Origin: a bacterium
GTDB lineage: Bacteria; SAR324; XYD2-FULL-50-16
Assembly (NCBI GenBank): GCA_024275165.1
Contig: JAJRZQ010000025.1
Span: 80,414-144,413, forward strand
Length of the DNA stretch: 64,000 nucleotides
Direction: 5' to 3'
Part shown: piece by piece, positions 7,794 to 16,290 of the stretch
How the letters are laid out: every line of letters begins with the position of its first letter
How positions within the stretch are numbered: the first letter of the stretch is position 1
Notes under the pieces: generated by a model
Database searches by the model: none
What the model was told of the DNA's origin: nothing
The model's input: only the letters and a program-made list of their open reading frames with translations
Program-made: the position numbers and the translations under genes

Positions 7794-9302
7794 ATGCGTC
7801 TACTTTTTACTCTATTTTTCTGTTTATTTTATGGGTTACCCCTCTGGGCAGAACCCAATGAGGTTTTTACCCAAAAGGGCTACCAACTCAAGAACTTTGA
7901 ACTCGATCCCAGCCCCGCGCAGGTTGGAGATTTGACCTGCTTTTTTGAGATATACGATAAAGAAGGCAACCCCTTAGAAGGGTTGGATATCGAGGTTGAA
8001 ATCTTCATGCCCGAAATGGGGACCATGCCCCGCATGGGCGCCGCTTACAAAGCGACCTCCATGGGTCAAGGCCGTTATGAGGTCGAGTTGGAAGTCGGGA
8101 TGGGCGGGAGTTGGGAACTCCCCATCCGTATCCTGGACCAGGAAAAACAAATTATCGTCGCTTGGCCCTTCAGCTTTACGGTGGGGACTCCCGGCATCAT
8201 CTACAAGGGGCGTAGAGAAAAAAGCGCCTCCAACTCCGCCGAGGCGCAAGGCCCCACCATCTATTTAGCCGAGCCCCGCCGCCAGTTGATCGGGGTGGAG
8301 TTGGGCCAAGCGACCATGAAACCCATCAGCCGCAAGGTCCGCACCTTGGCGCGCATCGAAACCGCCGAGTCTCTAACCTTTGACCTGCAACTCAAATACG
8401 ACGCCAACCTAGATAAACTCTACGCTGATCGGGAAGGGGAGTACATCACCAAGGGGCAACCTCTTTTTGAGGTCTATTCCGAAGAACTCTACACCGCTCA
8501 AGACATCTACTTGGAACTCTTGCGAGGCAAACGAAAAAGCCGGATGGATAAACGGCTCTTGCAGTCTGCTAAGGATAAGCTTTTACTCATGGATTTAACC
8601 GAGGAAGAGATTCACAGCTTAGAAAAACGCAATCGCCCCCCCCGCCGCTGGCTGGTCAAAAGTCCGGTCTCCGGCTATTTGATGAGAAAGTACCAAGCCG
8701 AGGGCAGTTTTGCCAAAAAAGGACAGAATATCTTTCGCATTACGGAGCTGAAAAAGCTCTGGGCCTTAGCCGATGTCTTTGAATACGAATCTTGGATTGT
8801 CCATAAAAACGATCCCGTCATCTTGAGCCTCTCTTACAGGCAGGATATACAGATTCGGGGCCGAGTCGATTATGTTTATCCCTATATGGAAGAAAAAACC
8901 CGCAGCATCAAGGTGCGAATCCTCTTGGAAAACCCGGATCTGGCCCTCAAACCAGGGATGTACGCCGATGCCCTGATCGAAAGCTATTTGGGCGAACGGC
9001 TGGTGCTGCCCCGCCGCGCGGTTTTGTTTTCGGGGCAACATAAGTATGTCTTTGTCTCTTTGGGCGATGGGTACTTTGAGCCAAGGGAGATTGAAACGGG
9101 GGTGGAAGACGGCAATCTCTTTGAGGTAGTCAAGGGCTTGAAAGCCGGTGACTGGGTCAGTTTCTCGGCCAACTTTTTAATCAGCTCCGAGGCGCGACTG
9201 CAAAAGGCCCTGCCCCGTTGGGGGGCCCCGAAAGCGAAAAAGACCGAAATGGCCGAACCCATGCAGGGAATGGAGCATACCCCCTCTGAGGCCGCGCCAT
9301 GA
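7794..9302 (+). CDS. cusB: CusB-type efflux RND periplasmic adaptor with N-terminal YtkA/FixH-like domain
   Basis: A 502-residue membrane-fusion protein. Residues 1-19 are a signal peptide; about 35-125 form a YtkA/FixH-like beta domain (PSPAQVGDLTCFFEIYDKEG with a Met-rich MPEMGTMPRMG stretch); from about 160 the HlyD/CusB adaptor follows, with LAEPRRQLIGVELGQA, a helical hairpin near 235-285, and the barrel segment VKSPVSGYLMRKYQAEGSF. It links the RND pump to the outer-membrane channel. The Met-rich patch suits Cu(I) or Ag(I). A strong AGGAGGAGG site precedes the ATG and the stop overlaps the pump start (ATGA). The added N-terminal domain is not part of E. coli CusB. Confidence 0.85.
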   Translation: MRLLFTLFFCLFYGLPLWAEPNEVFTQKGYQLKNFELDPSPAQVGDLTCFFEIYDKEGNPLEGLDIEVEIFMPEMGTMPRMGAAYKATSMGQGRYEVELEVGMGGSWELPIRILDQEKQIIVAWPFSFTVGTPGIIYKGRREKSASNSAEAQGPTIYLAEPRRQLIGVELGQATMKPISRKVRTLARIETAESLTFDLQLKYDANLDKLYADREGEYITKGQPLFEVYSEELYTAQDIYLELLRGKRKSRMDKRLLQSAKDKLLLMDLTEEEIHSLEKRNRPPRRWLVKSPVSGYLMRKYQAEGSFAKKGQNIFRITELKKLWALADVFEYESWIVHKNDPVILSLSYRQDIQIRGRVDYVYPYMEEKTRSIKVRILLENPDLALKPGMYADALIESYLGERLVLPRRAVLFSGQHKYVFVSLGDGYFEPREIETGVEDGNLFEVVKGLKAGDWVSFSANFLISSEARLQKALPRWGAPKAKKTEMAEPMQGMEHTPSEAAP

Positions 9303-10591
9303 TTGAAAAAATTATTCATACCTCGGTTCGCCATTGGGTGGTGGTGATCTTCTTCTGCCTGCTGTTGGGTTGGACGAGCTGGCAGGCCATGAAGGCCACA
9401 CCGCTGGACGCGCTGCCTGATTTATCCGATGTGCAGGTGATTGTCTATTCGGAGTGGACCGGGCAAAGTCCGGATCTGGTTGAGGATCAAGTCACCTATC
9501 CCTTGGTCACCGCCTTGATGGGGGCGCCCAAGGTGCGCTATGTGCGGGGGCAGAGCTTTTTTGGCTTAAGCTTCGTCAATGTGATCTTTGAAGAGGGGAC
9601 CGACCTCTATTGGGGCCGGACCCGGGTCTTGGAATACCTCTCCTCGATTCGCGCCGAACTGCCCCCGGGGGTCAACCCCGAGCTGGGGCCCGATGCCACC
9701 GGAGTGGGCTGGATTTATCAATACGCCTTGAAGGATACCTCGGGCAAACGCAGTCTGGCCGATTTGCGGAGCTTGCAGGACTGGGTGATCCGTTACGATT
9801 TAAAAGGCCTCTCTGGAGTGGCCGAGGTCGCCAGCCTGGGGGGCTTTATCCGCCAGTATCAGGTGGAAATCGACCCCATCAAGTTGCGGGCCTATGACAT
9901 CTCCATCGCCCAAGTGGTCAAGGCGGTGCAAAGCTCCAACCGGGATATGGGAGCCAAAATCTTGGAGGTTTCGGGTACCGAGCATTTCATCCGGGGAAGG
10001 GGCTATGTCAAGACCCCCGAAGACTTAGAAGTCATCCCCGTGGGGGAGTTTCAAGGCACCCCGATCTTTTTGCGGGAATTGGGACGGGTCACCTTAGGGC
10101 CCGCCATGCGCAGGGGCGCCGCTGACTTGGATGGATTAGGGGAAGCCGTGGGTGGAATCGTGGTCATGCGCTGGGGGGGAGACGCGAGAAAAATCCTCCA
10201 AAGCGTCAAGGACAAACTCACAGAGGTGCAAAAAAGCCTGCCCGAAGGGGTGGAGATCATCCCCGTCTATGACCGGAGCGAACTGATCGACGAGGCGATT
10301 GAAAACCTGATGCACAAGCTTATCGAAGAGGTTGTCATCGTCTCCTTGGTGGTGATTTTGTTCCTCTGGCATTTCAAAAGCGCTTTAATCGCCATCATCC
10401 CCTTGCCTTTGGCCATCATGGCAAGCTTCATCCCCTTAAGCGCCAGCGGGCTCAACGCCAATATCATGAGCCTCTCAGGAATCGCCATCGCCATTGGGGC
10501 CATGATCGACGCCAGCATTATCTTGGTGGAAAACGCCCATAAAAAATTGGAGAAATGGGAAGAGACGGGCCGGAAGGAGGCCCGCATCTAG
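9299..10591 (+). CDS. cusA: CusA-type heavy-metal efflux RND pump, N-terminal part ending at in-frame TAG
   Basis: The first 430 residues of a heavy-metal (HME) RND transporter. DALPDLSDVQVIVYSEWTGQ near residue 38 is the typical HME N-terminus, followed by the first periplasmic porter domain and transmembrane helices 2-4 (about 340-420). The frame stops at TAG 10589-10591 in the cytoplasmic loop after the fourth helix, and the same frame continues without a gap into the remaining 614 residues. Together they give 1044 sense codons, the usual CusA length of about 1050. The stop therefore interrupts one ancestral gene, either as a nonsense mutation, a sequencing error, or a tolerated split. By itself this part lacks half the pump. 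Confidence 0.85.
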   Translation: MIEKIIHTSVRHWVVVIFFCLLLGWTSWQAMKATPLDALPDLSDVQVIVYSEWTGQSPDLVEDQVTYPLVTALMGAPKVRYVRGQSFFGLSFVNVIFEEGTDLYWGRTRVLEYLSSIRAELPPGVNPELGPDATGVGWIYQYALKDTSGKRSLADLRSLQDWVIRYDLKGLSGVAEVASLGGFIRQYQVEIDPIKLRAYDISIAQVVKAVQSSNRDMGAKILEVSGTEHFIRGRGYVKTPEDLEVIPVGEFQGTPIFLRELGRVTLGPAMRRGAADLDGLGEAVGGIVVMRWGGDARKILQSVKDKLTEVQKSLPEGVEIIPVYDRSELIDEAIENLMHKLIEEVVIVSLVVILFLWHFKSALIAIIPLPLAIMASFIPLSASGLNANIMSLSGIAIAIGAMIDASIILVENAHKKLEKWEETGRKEARI

Positions 10592-12436
10592 GTGATTGCC
10601 AAAGCCATGGCCGAGATGGGGCGCCCTCTTTTTTTCGCCCTCTTGGTGATTACGGTAAGCTTTCTTCCCATCTTTGCCCTCACCGGGCAAGAGGGGAAGC
10701 TCTTTAAACCCTTGGCCTGGACCAAAACCTTTTCCATGGCTTGGGCCGCCATTTTGGCTATCACCCTGACCCCGGCCTTGGCCGTGCCCTTTTTGCGCGG
10801 CAAAATGCCCACCGAAGAACACCATCCTTTGAGCAAAATACTGCGGGCCGCTTATTTACCGGCTTGCAATTGGGCTTTGGAGCATAAGAAAACGGTCTTG
10901 ATATTGGCCTTGCTCATGGTGTCTTCCATTCCCATCATTGCCGGCCGTTTGGGCAGCGAGTTCATGCCGCCCTTAAACGAGGGAACTCTGTTGTACATGC
11001 CCACGGCGGTGCCGGGCATGAGCATGGATGAAGGGATTGATGTGGCCCACCGCATCGGAGCCCGCATCATGACCGTGCCCGAGGTCAAACATGTCATGAC
11101 CAAAGTGGGCCGGGCCGACAGCGCTACCGATGCCGCGCCCCTTTCCATGATCGAGGCGGTGATCAGTTTCAAGCCAACCGATGAGTGGCGCGAGGGCATG
11201 GATATGCCGAAACTCATCTCGGAACTGGATCAAACCAGCCAGATCCCCGGGATGCCCAACATCTGGTGGATGCCCATCCAAACCCGTACCGAAATGTTGG
11301 CTACGGGAATCCGTTCCGCCATTGGGATCAAAGTTTTAGGGGCAGACTTGGCTCAGATCGAAGAGGTCGGGAAAAACATCGAAACCCTACTCAAAGACAC
11401 CAAAGGAACCCGCAGTGTTTTTGCGGAACGCAGCACCGGCGGTTATTTTATTGATTTTGACATTGACCGCAAAGCCATCGCTCGTTACGGCCTGACCGTG
11501 GGAGAGGTCTTAGACGCCCTTTCGGTCGCCATCGGCGGCAAAGAAATCGGTAAGGTAATCTTGGGTCGAGAACGCTACCCCATCCAGATTCGCTACCAAC
11601 GAGATTCGAGGTCCAACCTCCCTGACCTGTTGCAGGTTTTGGTTCCCACGCCTAAAGGAATACAAATTCCCTTGGCCCACCTGGCTCAAATGAAGGTCAA
11701 AACCGGCCCTCCCATGATTCGCGACGAAAACGGGAGGTTGGCGAGCTTCGTTTTTGTGGAGATCAACGGGGAAGTCAGCCTAGGCGACTATGTGAGCCAC
11801 GCTAAGGAGGTACTCGATCAAAACCTCACCCTTCCCGTAGGCGTAAGTTTGGTTTGGGCGGGGCAGTACGAACATATGTCCAGGGCTTGGGATAGTTTAA
11901 AACTCTTGATCCCCGTTACCTTTGCCTTGATTTTTCTTTTGATCTTTTTCAACACCGGGAGCGCTATTGAGACGGCAATCGTTTTATTGGCGGTTCCCTT
12001 TAGCTTGATCGGAGCCTTTTGGCTTTTATGGATTTTAGGTTACAACCTCTCCATCGCCGTTTGGGTCGGGGTCATCGCGCTCGCGGGCCTGGACGCTGAA
12101 ACGGGAGTGGTCATGCTGTTATACCTCAAGCAAAGCTATACCCAATGGCAAGCTGAAGGCAAGATGCGTAACCTGAAGGATCTGCATGGCGCCATCATCG
12201 AGGGGGCGGTGCAGCGCATCCGCCCCAAAATGATGACCGCCGGAGCCATGCTGATCGGCCTCTTGCCCATTATGTGGGCAGGCGGTGTCGGGAGTCAGGC
12301 CATGAAACGAATCGCCGCCCCCATGGTGGGGGGAATCGTGACCAGTGTGGCTTTGGAACTCTTAATCTACCCGGTGATCTTTTCTCTTTGGAAAGGTCGC
12401 AAATTTAAAAAACCTCTTCTTGTGGAGAAAAAATGA
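10592..12436 (+). CDS. cusA: CusA-type heavy-metal efflux RND pump, C-terminal part after in-frame TAG
   Basis: 614 codons in the same frame as the preceding part, opening with a GTG placed directly after the TAG. It carries the rest of the transporter: the LLVITVSFLPIFALTGQEGK helix segment, GSEFMPPLNEGTLLYMPTAV, the second porter domain, and the last helices ending with AVQRIRPKMMTAGAMLIGLL. A GGAGG at 10576-10580 lies 11 bases before the GTG, so separate translation by reinitiation is conceivable. Homologues are continuous here, with a coding residue (often Gln or Glu) at the TAG position, so one base change explains the break. The stop overlaps the next gene (ATGA). Confidence 0.85.
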   Translation: MIAKAMAEMGRPLFFALLVITVSFLPIFALTGQEGKLFKPLAWTKTFSMAWAAILAITLTPALAVPFLRGKMPTEEHHPLSKILRAAYLPACNWALEHKKTVLILALLMVSSIPIIAGRLGSEFMPPLNEGTLLYMPTAVPGMSMDEGIDVAHRIGARIMTVPEVKHVMTKVGRADSATDAAPLSMIEAVISFKPTDEWREGMDMPKLISELDQTSQIPGMPNIWWMPIQTRTEMLATGIRSAIGIKVLGADLAQIEEVGKNIETLLKDTKGTRSVFAERSTGGYFIDFDIDRKAIARYGLTVGEVLDALSVAIGGKEIGKVILGRERYPIQIRYQRDSRSNLPDLLQVLVPTPKGIQIPLAHLAQMKVKTGPPMIRDENGRLASFVFVEINGEVSLGDYVSHAKEVLDQNLTLPVGVSLVWAGQYEHMSRAWDSLKLLIPVTFALIFLLIFFNTGSAIETAIVLLAVPFSLIGAFWLLWILGYNLSIAVWVGVIALAGLDAETGVVMLLYLKQSYTQWQAEGKMRNLKDLHGAIIEGAVQRIRPKMMTAGAMLIGLLPIMWAGGVGSQAMKRIAAPMVGGIVTSVALELLIYPVIFSLWKGRKFKKPLLVEKK

Positions 12437-12906
12437 AAATCTTAATCTCAATCCTCTTAATCGCCTTGTTGCCTTTCTTTGCCTTTGCTGGAGCCCCCAA
12501 TCACTCGGAAATGGGGCATTCCAAGATGGGGCACAAGGAGATGGGGCATGCGGATCATGCCAAAATGGTTACTTTAAAAAAAGCGAAAAAACCAAGCCGC
12601 AAAAGCAAAAAAGGGCATTTTCTGCTGACCCTGCCTGAGATTCCTACCGCGCCGGGCCTGGCCCACCTCAACTTAGCCTTGAGCCATGCTGACGGCAAAC
12701 CGATCAGCAACCAAGCGAAGCTGAGCATTACCCAAAAAATGCCGGGCATGGAAATGGACCTAACCCCCGTAAAAATCACCCCTAAAGGAGCAGGAGAATA
12801 CGCCTTAGAAGTTCATTTGCCCATGCCCGGTTTTTGGAAACTTCAAGTTCAGATCACCGATGGCCCGGTCCAAGACCAGGGAACCCTAAAAATCATTCTA
12901 CCCTAG
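12433..12906 (+). CDS. Secreted His/Met-rich protein with YtkA/FixH-like domain, probable metal chaperone
   Basis: A 157-residue exported protein (signal peptide about 1-19). Residues about 24-44 are a repeated His/Met motif: SEMGH, SKMGH, KEMGH, ADHAKM, a likely copper or silver ligand array. A basic linker follows, then a beta domain (about 65-157) with ITQKMPGMEMD and HLPMPGFWKLQVQI, resembling the YtkA/FixH-like module also found at the N-terminus of the adaptor in this operon. Its start overlaps the pump stop by 4 bases. I infer a periplasmic metal-binding accessory role comparable in position to CusF, though it is not a CusF homologue by sequence. Confidence 0.65.
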   Translation: MKILISILLIALLPFFAFAGAPNHSEMGHSKMGHKEMGHADHAKMVTLKKAKKPSRKSKKGHFLLTLPEIPTAPGLAHLNLALSHADGKPISNQAKLSITQKMPGMEMDLTPVKITPKGAGEYALEVHLPMPGFWKLQVQITDGPVQDQGTLKIILP

Positions 12907-12915
12907 AGAGGTCTT

Positions 12916-14172
12916 TTGAAACCCGTTGCTTTATTTTTGCTGCTCCTTTGTTTTGGAGCGCAATTTGTCGAGGCTGAAGAGACCGCGCCAACACCCCTAA
13001 AAAAACTGCTTGATCAAGCGATGAAGCAAAATCCCAGTTTAGCGGAGGCGCGCCTATCGAGCGAGCAAGGGCAGGTGGGCTATGAGGGGGCGGCGGCCTG
13101 GGCGCCGCCTCGACTCAGCGTAACCCAACTCTCCCAACCAATGGAAACGAGCATGGGGCTGCAAACTCGAACCTACAGCCTAACCCAACCCGTGCCCTTT
13201 CCCGGTTCGGGCTGGTTGCTGGAAGACATTGCCCAAGCCAAGACCGAAGCCTTACAGCACCAAGAAGAATGGACAAAACGCCGGATCATCGCTGAGGTGA
13301 AATCGGTTTATTACGACCTCTGGCAGTTGCAGGCTACCCCTGAATTGATTGAGGAAAACGAACAGATATCCGAAAAAATCGGGATTTTAGGCGGCCTGGA
13401 GCGCAGGGTAGAAACCCTAAAAGTCGTACTCACCGCGCAAGCGAAATTAGGAGAAAACGGAAAAATACTCTTTGACTTGGAACAAAAAGCCTTAGCGGCA
13501 AGGTATCATTTGAGTCACCTTTTAGGCCAAGGGAGTAAACTCTGGAACGGCAAGGTTCAAGACCCGGGGTTACCGGAACTCAAAACAAGCTTAAGCAAAC
13601 TGCTCGCCGCTGCCCGGGATTACTTCCCCCGTTTGCGGGCGCAAGACAAAAAAGCTCAGGCCGCAAAGGCGCAAGCTCGTTACCATGAATACCAAGCCTG
13701 GGTGCCTGAGTTTTCATTTGGTTTAAACTACACCCAAAACGACCCCTTAAGCGATGGAACCAAGGGGCAGAACTCAACCAGCCTCAGCTTAGGGATGAGC
13801 CTACCCTTTGGCAATGGAGAGATCGGAACCAAGAAAAGACAAGCGCAACTAGAAGAGGAAAAACAACAACTCCAATACGAGGAAGAAAGCAACCAATTGG
13901 AAGCCGATTTAGCCCAAGCTTATGCCCAGGCCCAACAAGCTTATAAATTGGTCGCCCTTTATCAAGAAGAATTGTTGCCCCCGGCGCGCCAGCAAATCTC
14001 CATCGCGCAACGAATGTATAAAACCGGTAAAAGCGGGGCCATTGAAGCCTTAGCCGCGAGCGCCCAAATGATCGGGCTCAAGGTCGGCGAACTCCAGGCA
14101 AAAAGTGATTACCTTAAATCCTTAGTTCGCTTAGAACTCTTTACGGGGCTCATCCTTACTGAATCTGAATGA
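12916..14172 (+). CDS. cusC: TolC-family outer membrane efflux protein (CusC role)
   Basis: A 418-residue exported protein with long helical repeats typical of TolC-family channels: LKKLLDQAMKQNPSLAEARL near residue 30 and the second-repeat equivalent AQAYAQAQQAYKLVALYQEE near 340. It would form the outer-membrane exit duct of the metal-efflux complex. The start is TTG with GAGAGGT upstream; no ATG fits better. It is the last gene of the operon and its end overlaps the convergent SPOR-domain gene by 17 bases. Confidence 0.82.
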   Translation: MKPVALFLLLLCFGAQFVEAEETAPTPLKKLLDQAMKQNPSLAEARLSSEQGQVGYEGAAAWAPPRLSVTQLSQPMETSMGLQTRTYSLTQPVPFPGSGWLLEDIAQAKTEALQHQEEWTKRRIIAEVKSVYYDLWQLQATPELIEENEQISEKIGILGGLERRVETLKVVLTAQAKLGENGKILFDLEQKALAARYHLSHLLGQGSKLWNGKVQDPGLPELKTSLSKLLAAARDYFPRLRAQDKKAQAAKAQARYHEYQAWVPEFSFGLNYTQNDPLSDGTKGQNSTSLSLGMSLPFGNGEIGTKKRQAQLEEEKQQLQYEEESNQLEADLAQAYAQAQQAYKLVALYQEELLPPARQQISIAQRMYKTGKSGAIEALAASAQMIGLKVGELQAKSDYLKSLVRLELFTGLILTESE

Positions 14173-14905
14173 TTTTCAACTCACTCCCCATCCCTTTTAA
14201 ATTGCGGTTGAGTTTGCTTTTAATCTGGGTGATCCGTTTTTTCGGCTCTCGCCCTACCCGAATGCGGTAGATGGTGGCGCTTTCCAATTTCACCTCTTCT
14301 AAATAAGCGTCAAAGCCTTTGGTTCTCAGTTGATTGACTAAGGCTTGAGCCCGGTCGCGGCTTCTTGTGGCCATAACCTGTACGCTAAAGAGAGGCCCGG
14401 AGTGAGAAGGGGTATCGCTTAAGACTTGATCCGTCCAACTGGGTTTGAATTTCTCCACCTTTTTTGCGGGGGCTTTTTTCTTTGCCTTAGCAGGCTTTTC
14501 AGGCTCAATTGCCAATCCGCCCTGGCTTTGAGCCTGTTTTAAGACAGCGCGGCTTTTTTGCCTGCGTGTTTCTTCGCCTTGAACTTGATCCGCCTCTTGA
14601 GTGATTTTTTCAAAATCCCGTTTTAAATCCTCCAAGCCGGTTTGATCTTTTTTCAGATTATAAATCGAGAGGTCTTCGTTTGAGCTCTCTTCTACCCTAG
14701 GGGCGGTGATTTGTTGTCTTTCAAGGGGGGGCAAGGCCTCTGGAACCCGCTGGGCCTTGCCGAAAATCACCCCAAGATAAAAAGCGGTCGCCAAAGAAAG
14801 CCCGGCTAAGACTAAGAGAGTGATTAGGCCCTTGGCATCCATATCTAAAGAGAATTGTGAGCCCTGAGCCCGCTTTTTGGGTTTGGGAGGGGGTATTGAT
14901 GCCAT
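14156..14905 (-). CDS. SPOR-domain membrane protein
   Basis: A 249-residue protein. A short cytoplasmic tail rich in Pro and Lys is followed by one transmembrane helix (about 28-48), a charged linker (about 50-165, including an Ala/Lys-rich AKKKAPAKKVEK segment) and a C-terminal SPOR domain from about residue 172 (FSVQVMATRSRDRAQALVNQ, ending IYRIRVG...). SPOR domains bind denuded glycan strands at the division septum, so a division or envelope role is likely. It lies 5 bases after the sugar transferase gene and ends the minus-strand operon. Confidence 0.8.
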   Translation of the reverse strand: MASIPPPKPKKRAQGSQFSLDMDAKGLITLLVLAGLSLATAFYLGVIFGKAQRVPEALPPLERQQITAPRVEESSNEDLSIYNLKKDQTGLEDLKRDFEKITQEADQVQGEETRRQKSRAVLKQAQSQGGLAIEPEKPAKAKKKAPAKKVEKFKPSWTDQVLSDTPSHSGPLFSVQVMATRSRDRAQALVNQLRTKGFDAYLEEVKLESATIYRIRVGREPKKRITQIKSKLNRNLKGMGSELKIIQIQ

Positions 14906-14910
14906 GATGC

Positions 14911-16290
14911 TTAGTATGCGTTAGGGTGAACAAAACCCTTGACCAGGGTGAGGAGCAGAATTTTTATGTCAAACCACAAAGACCAATTGGTTAGGTAATA
15001 GATATCGTATTCGATCCGTTTTTCCAAGGAGGTATTTCCCCGCCAGCCATTCACCTGGGCCCAGCCTGTAATCCCCGCTTTCATCTTATGGCGCAGCATG
15101 TAGTTGGGGATTTCTTTTTTAAATTCCTCAATCAAAACGGGTCGCTCCGGCCTGGGGCCGACCAAACTCATGTTGCCTTTAAAGACATTAAAAAATTGGG
15201 GAATCTCGTCTAAACTGGTTTTGCGCATCAAGGCCCCGATAGGGGTAACCCGTTCATCCCCCGCCTTAGCCCAAACCGCGCCGGTAGCCTGTTCGGCGTC
15301 CATGCGCATGCTGCGGAACTTATACATCCAAAAGGTAACCCCATCGAGCCCGGTACGCTCCTGCCTGTACAGCACCGGCCCTTTGCTGGTCAACTTGATC
15401 CACAAGGGCAAACCCAAGAAAAAGGGACTAAACAGCACGATGCCCACCAAAGCGCCAAAAAGATCGAACAATCGTTTGAGCACTCGGTTCCAACCAGAAA
15501 GCGGGCTTTGGCGCAGGGCTAAAATCGGCATGCCCTCAAGGTCTAAAATCTCTGGATTGATGTTCAAGCTGTGCTGGATATCGGGCACGCTAAACAGATC
15601 GGCCAGGGATTCGCGTAGATGAAAACTGATCTCGTCTAAGTCGGATTGATCCTTGGCATCGACCGCGATATAAACCTGCTGCACCCCCTCTTGCTCGATG
15701 AGGAGGGGCAAATCTCGATACTTCCCCAAATACAAGGCTCCCTTTAAGCTTGTCGTAGGAGCCACATAGCCATGTACCTTCAAACCCAAACCGGGATGAG
15801 CCGCGATTTTTTCCAAAAAGCTTTGCGCTGTCGCCCCTCCCCCGACCACCAAAATATGCAGGAGATTTTTTCCCTTACGGCGCACAAAGGCTAAAAACAT
15901 CCGCGCGGCAAAACGCCCCGTTGCGAGAAACAATAGGGTAGACCAAGCAAAATGCAGGGCAAAAACCCGCGAAAAACTAAAGTCGCGATAAAAGAAGGAC
16001 AGACCCAAAAGCATGACCAAAAAGAGGCCGTATCCTTTAAACAACCGCCAGGCCTCATGACGAGAGCGCATGAGATTTTTATAAAGGCCCGAGAGCAAAG
16101 AACAAACCCCCGCTAAAGCGATGATCAAGGGAAGGGGGTCTAAGTAAGCGGAAAAAAGCGGCGGATCACTCACAAAAGGCCGATTATGCCAATGAAATCG
16201 CAACTCGTAGGCAAAGAGCCACGCCGCTCCGACCAAGGCGAGATCCAGCAGGAACAGCAAGGAGATAAAAATTTGCGATAAACGAATCAT
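14911..16290 (-). CDS. Undecaprenyl-phosphate sugar phosphotransferase (WcaJ/EpsL-type)
   Basis: A 459-residue polyprenyl glycosylphosphotransferase. Four N-terminal helices (about residues 5-125) precede a Rossmann-like domain (LLHILVVGGGATAQSFLEKI near 145) and a C-terminal bacterial sugar-transferase domain from about 268: KRLFDLFGALVGIVLFSPFF, then YRQERTGLDG, MYKFRSMRMDAE, KTSLDEIPQFFNVFKGNMSL and VGPRPERP. It transfers a sugar-1-phosphate to undecaprenyl phosphate, the first step of exopolysaccharide or O-antigen repeat synthesis. Its start overlaps the upstream glycosyltransferase stop by 4 bases, so the two act in the same pathway. Confidence 0.88.
   Translation of the reverse strand: MIRLSQIFISLLFLLDLALVGAAWLFAYELRFHWHNRPFVSDPPLFSAYLDPLPLIIALAGVCSLLSGLYKNLMRSRHEAWRLFKGYGLFLVMLLGLSFFYRDFSFSRVFALHFAWSTLLFLATGRFAARMFLAFVRRKGKNLLHILVVGGGATAQSFLEKIAAHPGLGLKVHGYVAPTTSLKGALYLGKYRDLPLLIEQEGVQQVYIAVDAKDQSDLDEISFHLRESLADLFSVPDIQHSLNINPEILDLEGMPILALRQSPLSGWNRVLKRLFDLFGALVGIVLFSPFFLGLPLWIKLTSKGPVLYRQERTGLDGVTFWMYKFRSMRMDAEQATGAVWAKAGDERVTPIGALMRKTSLDEIPQFFNVFKGNMSLVGPRPERPVLIEEFKKEIPNYMLRHKMKAGITGWAQVNGWRGNTSLEKRIEYDIYYLTNWSLWFDIKILLLTLVKGFVHPNAY

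Noticed and set aside
10589-10591. Recoding of TAG as pyrrolysine or by general amber reassignment
   Set aside because: TAG is used as an ordinary stop elsewhere in the window (smpB, cytochrome peroxidase, tmRNA tag), and the position is a loop residue with no special role in RND pumps.
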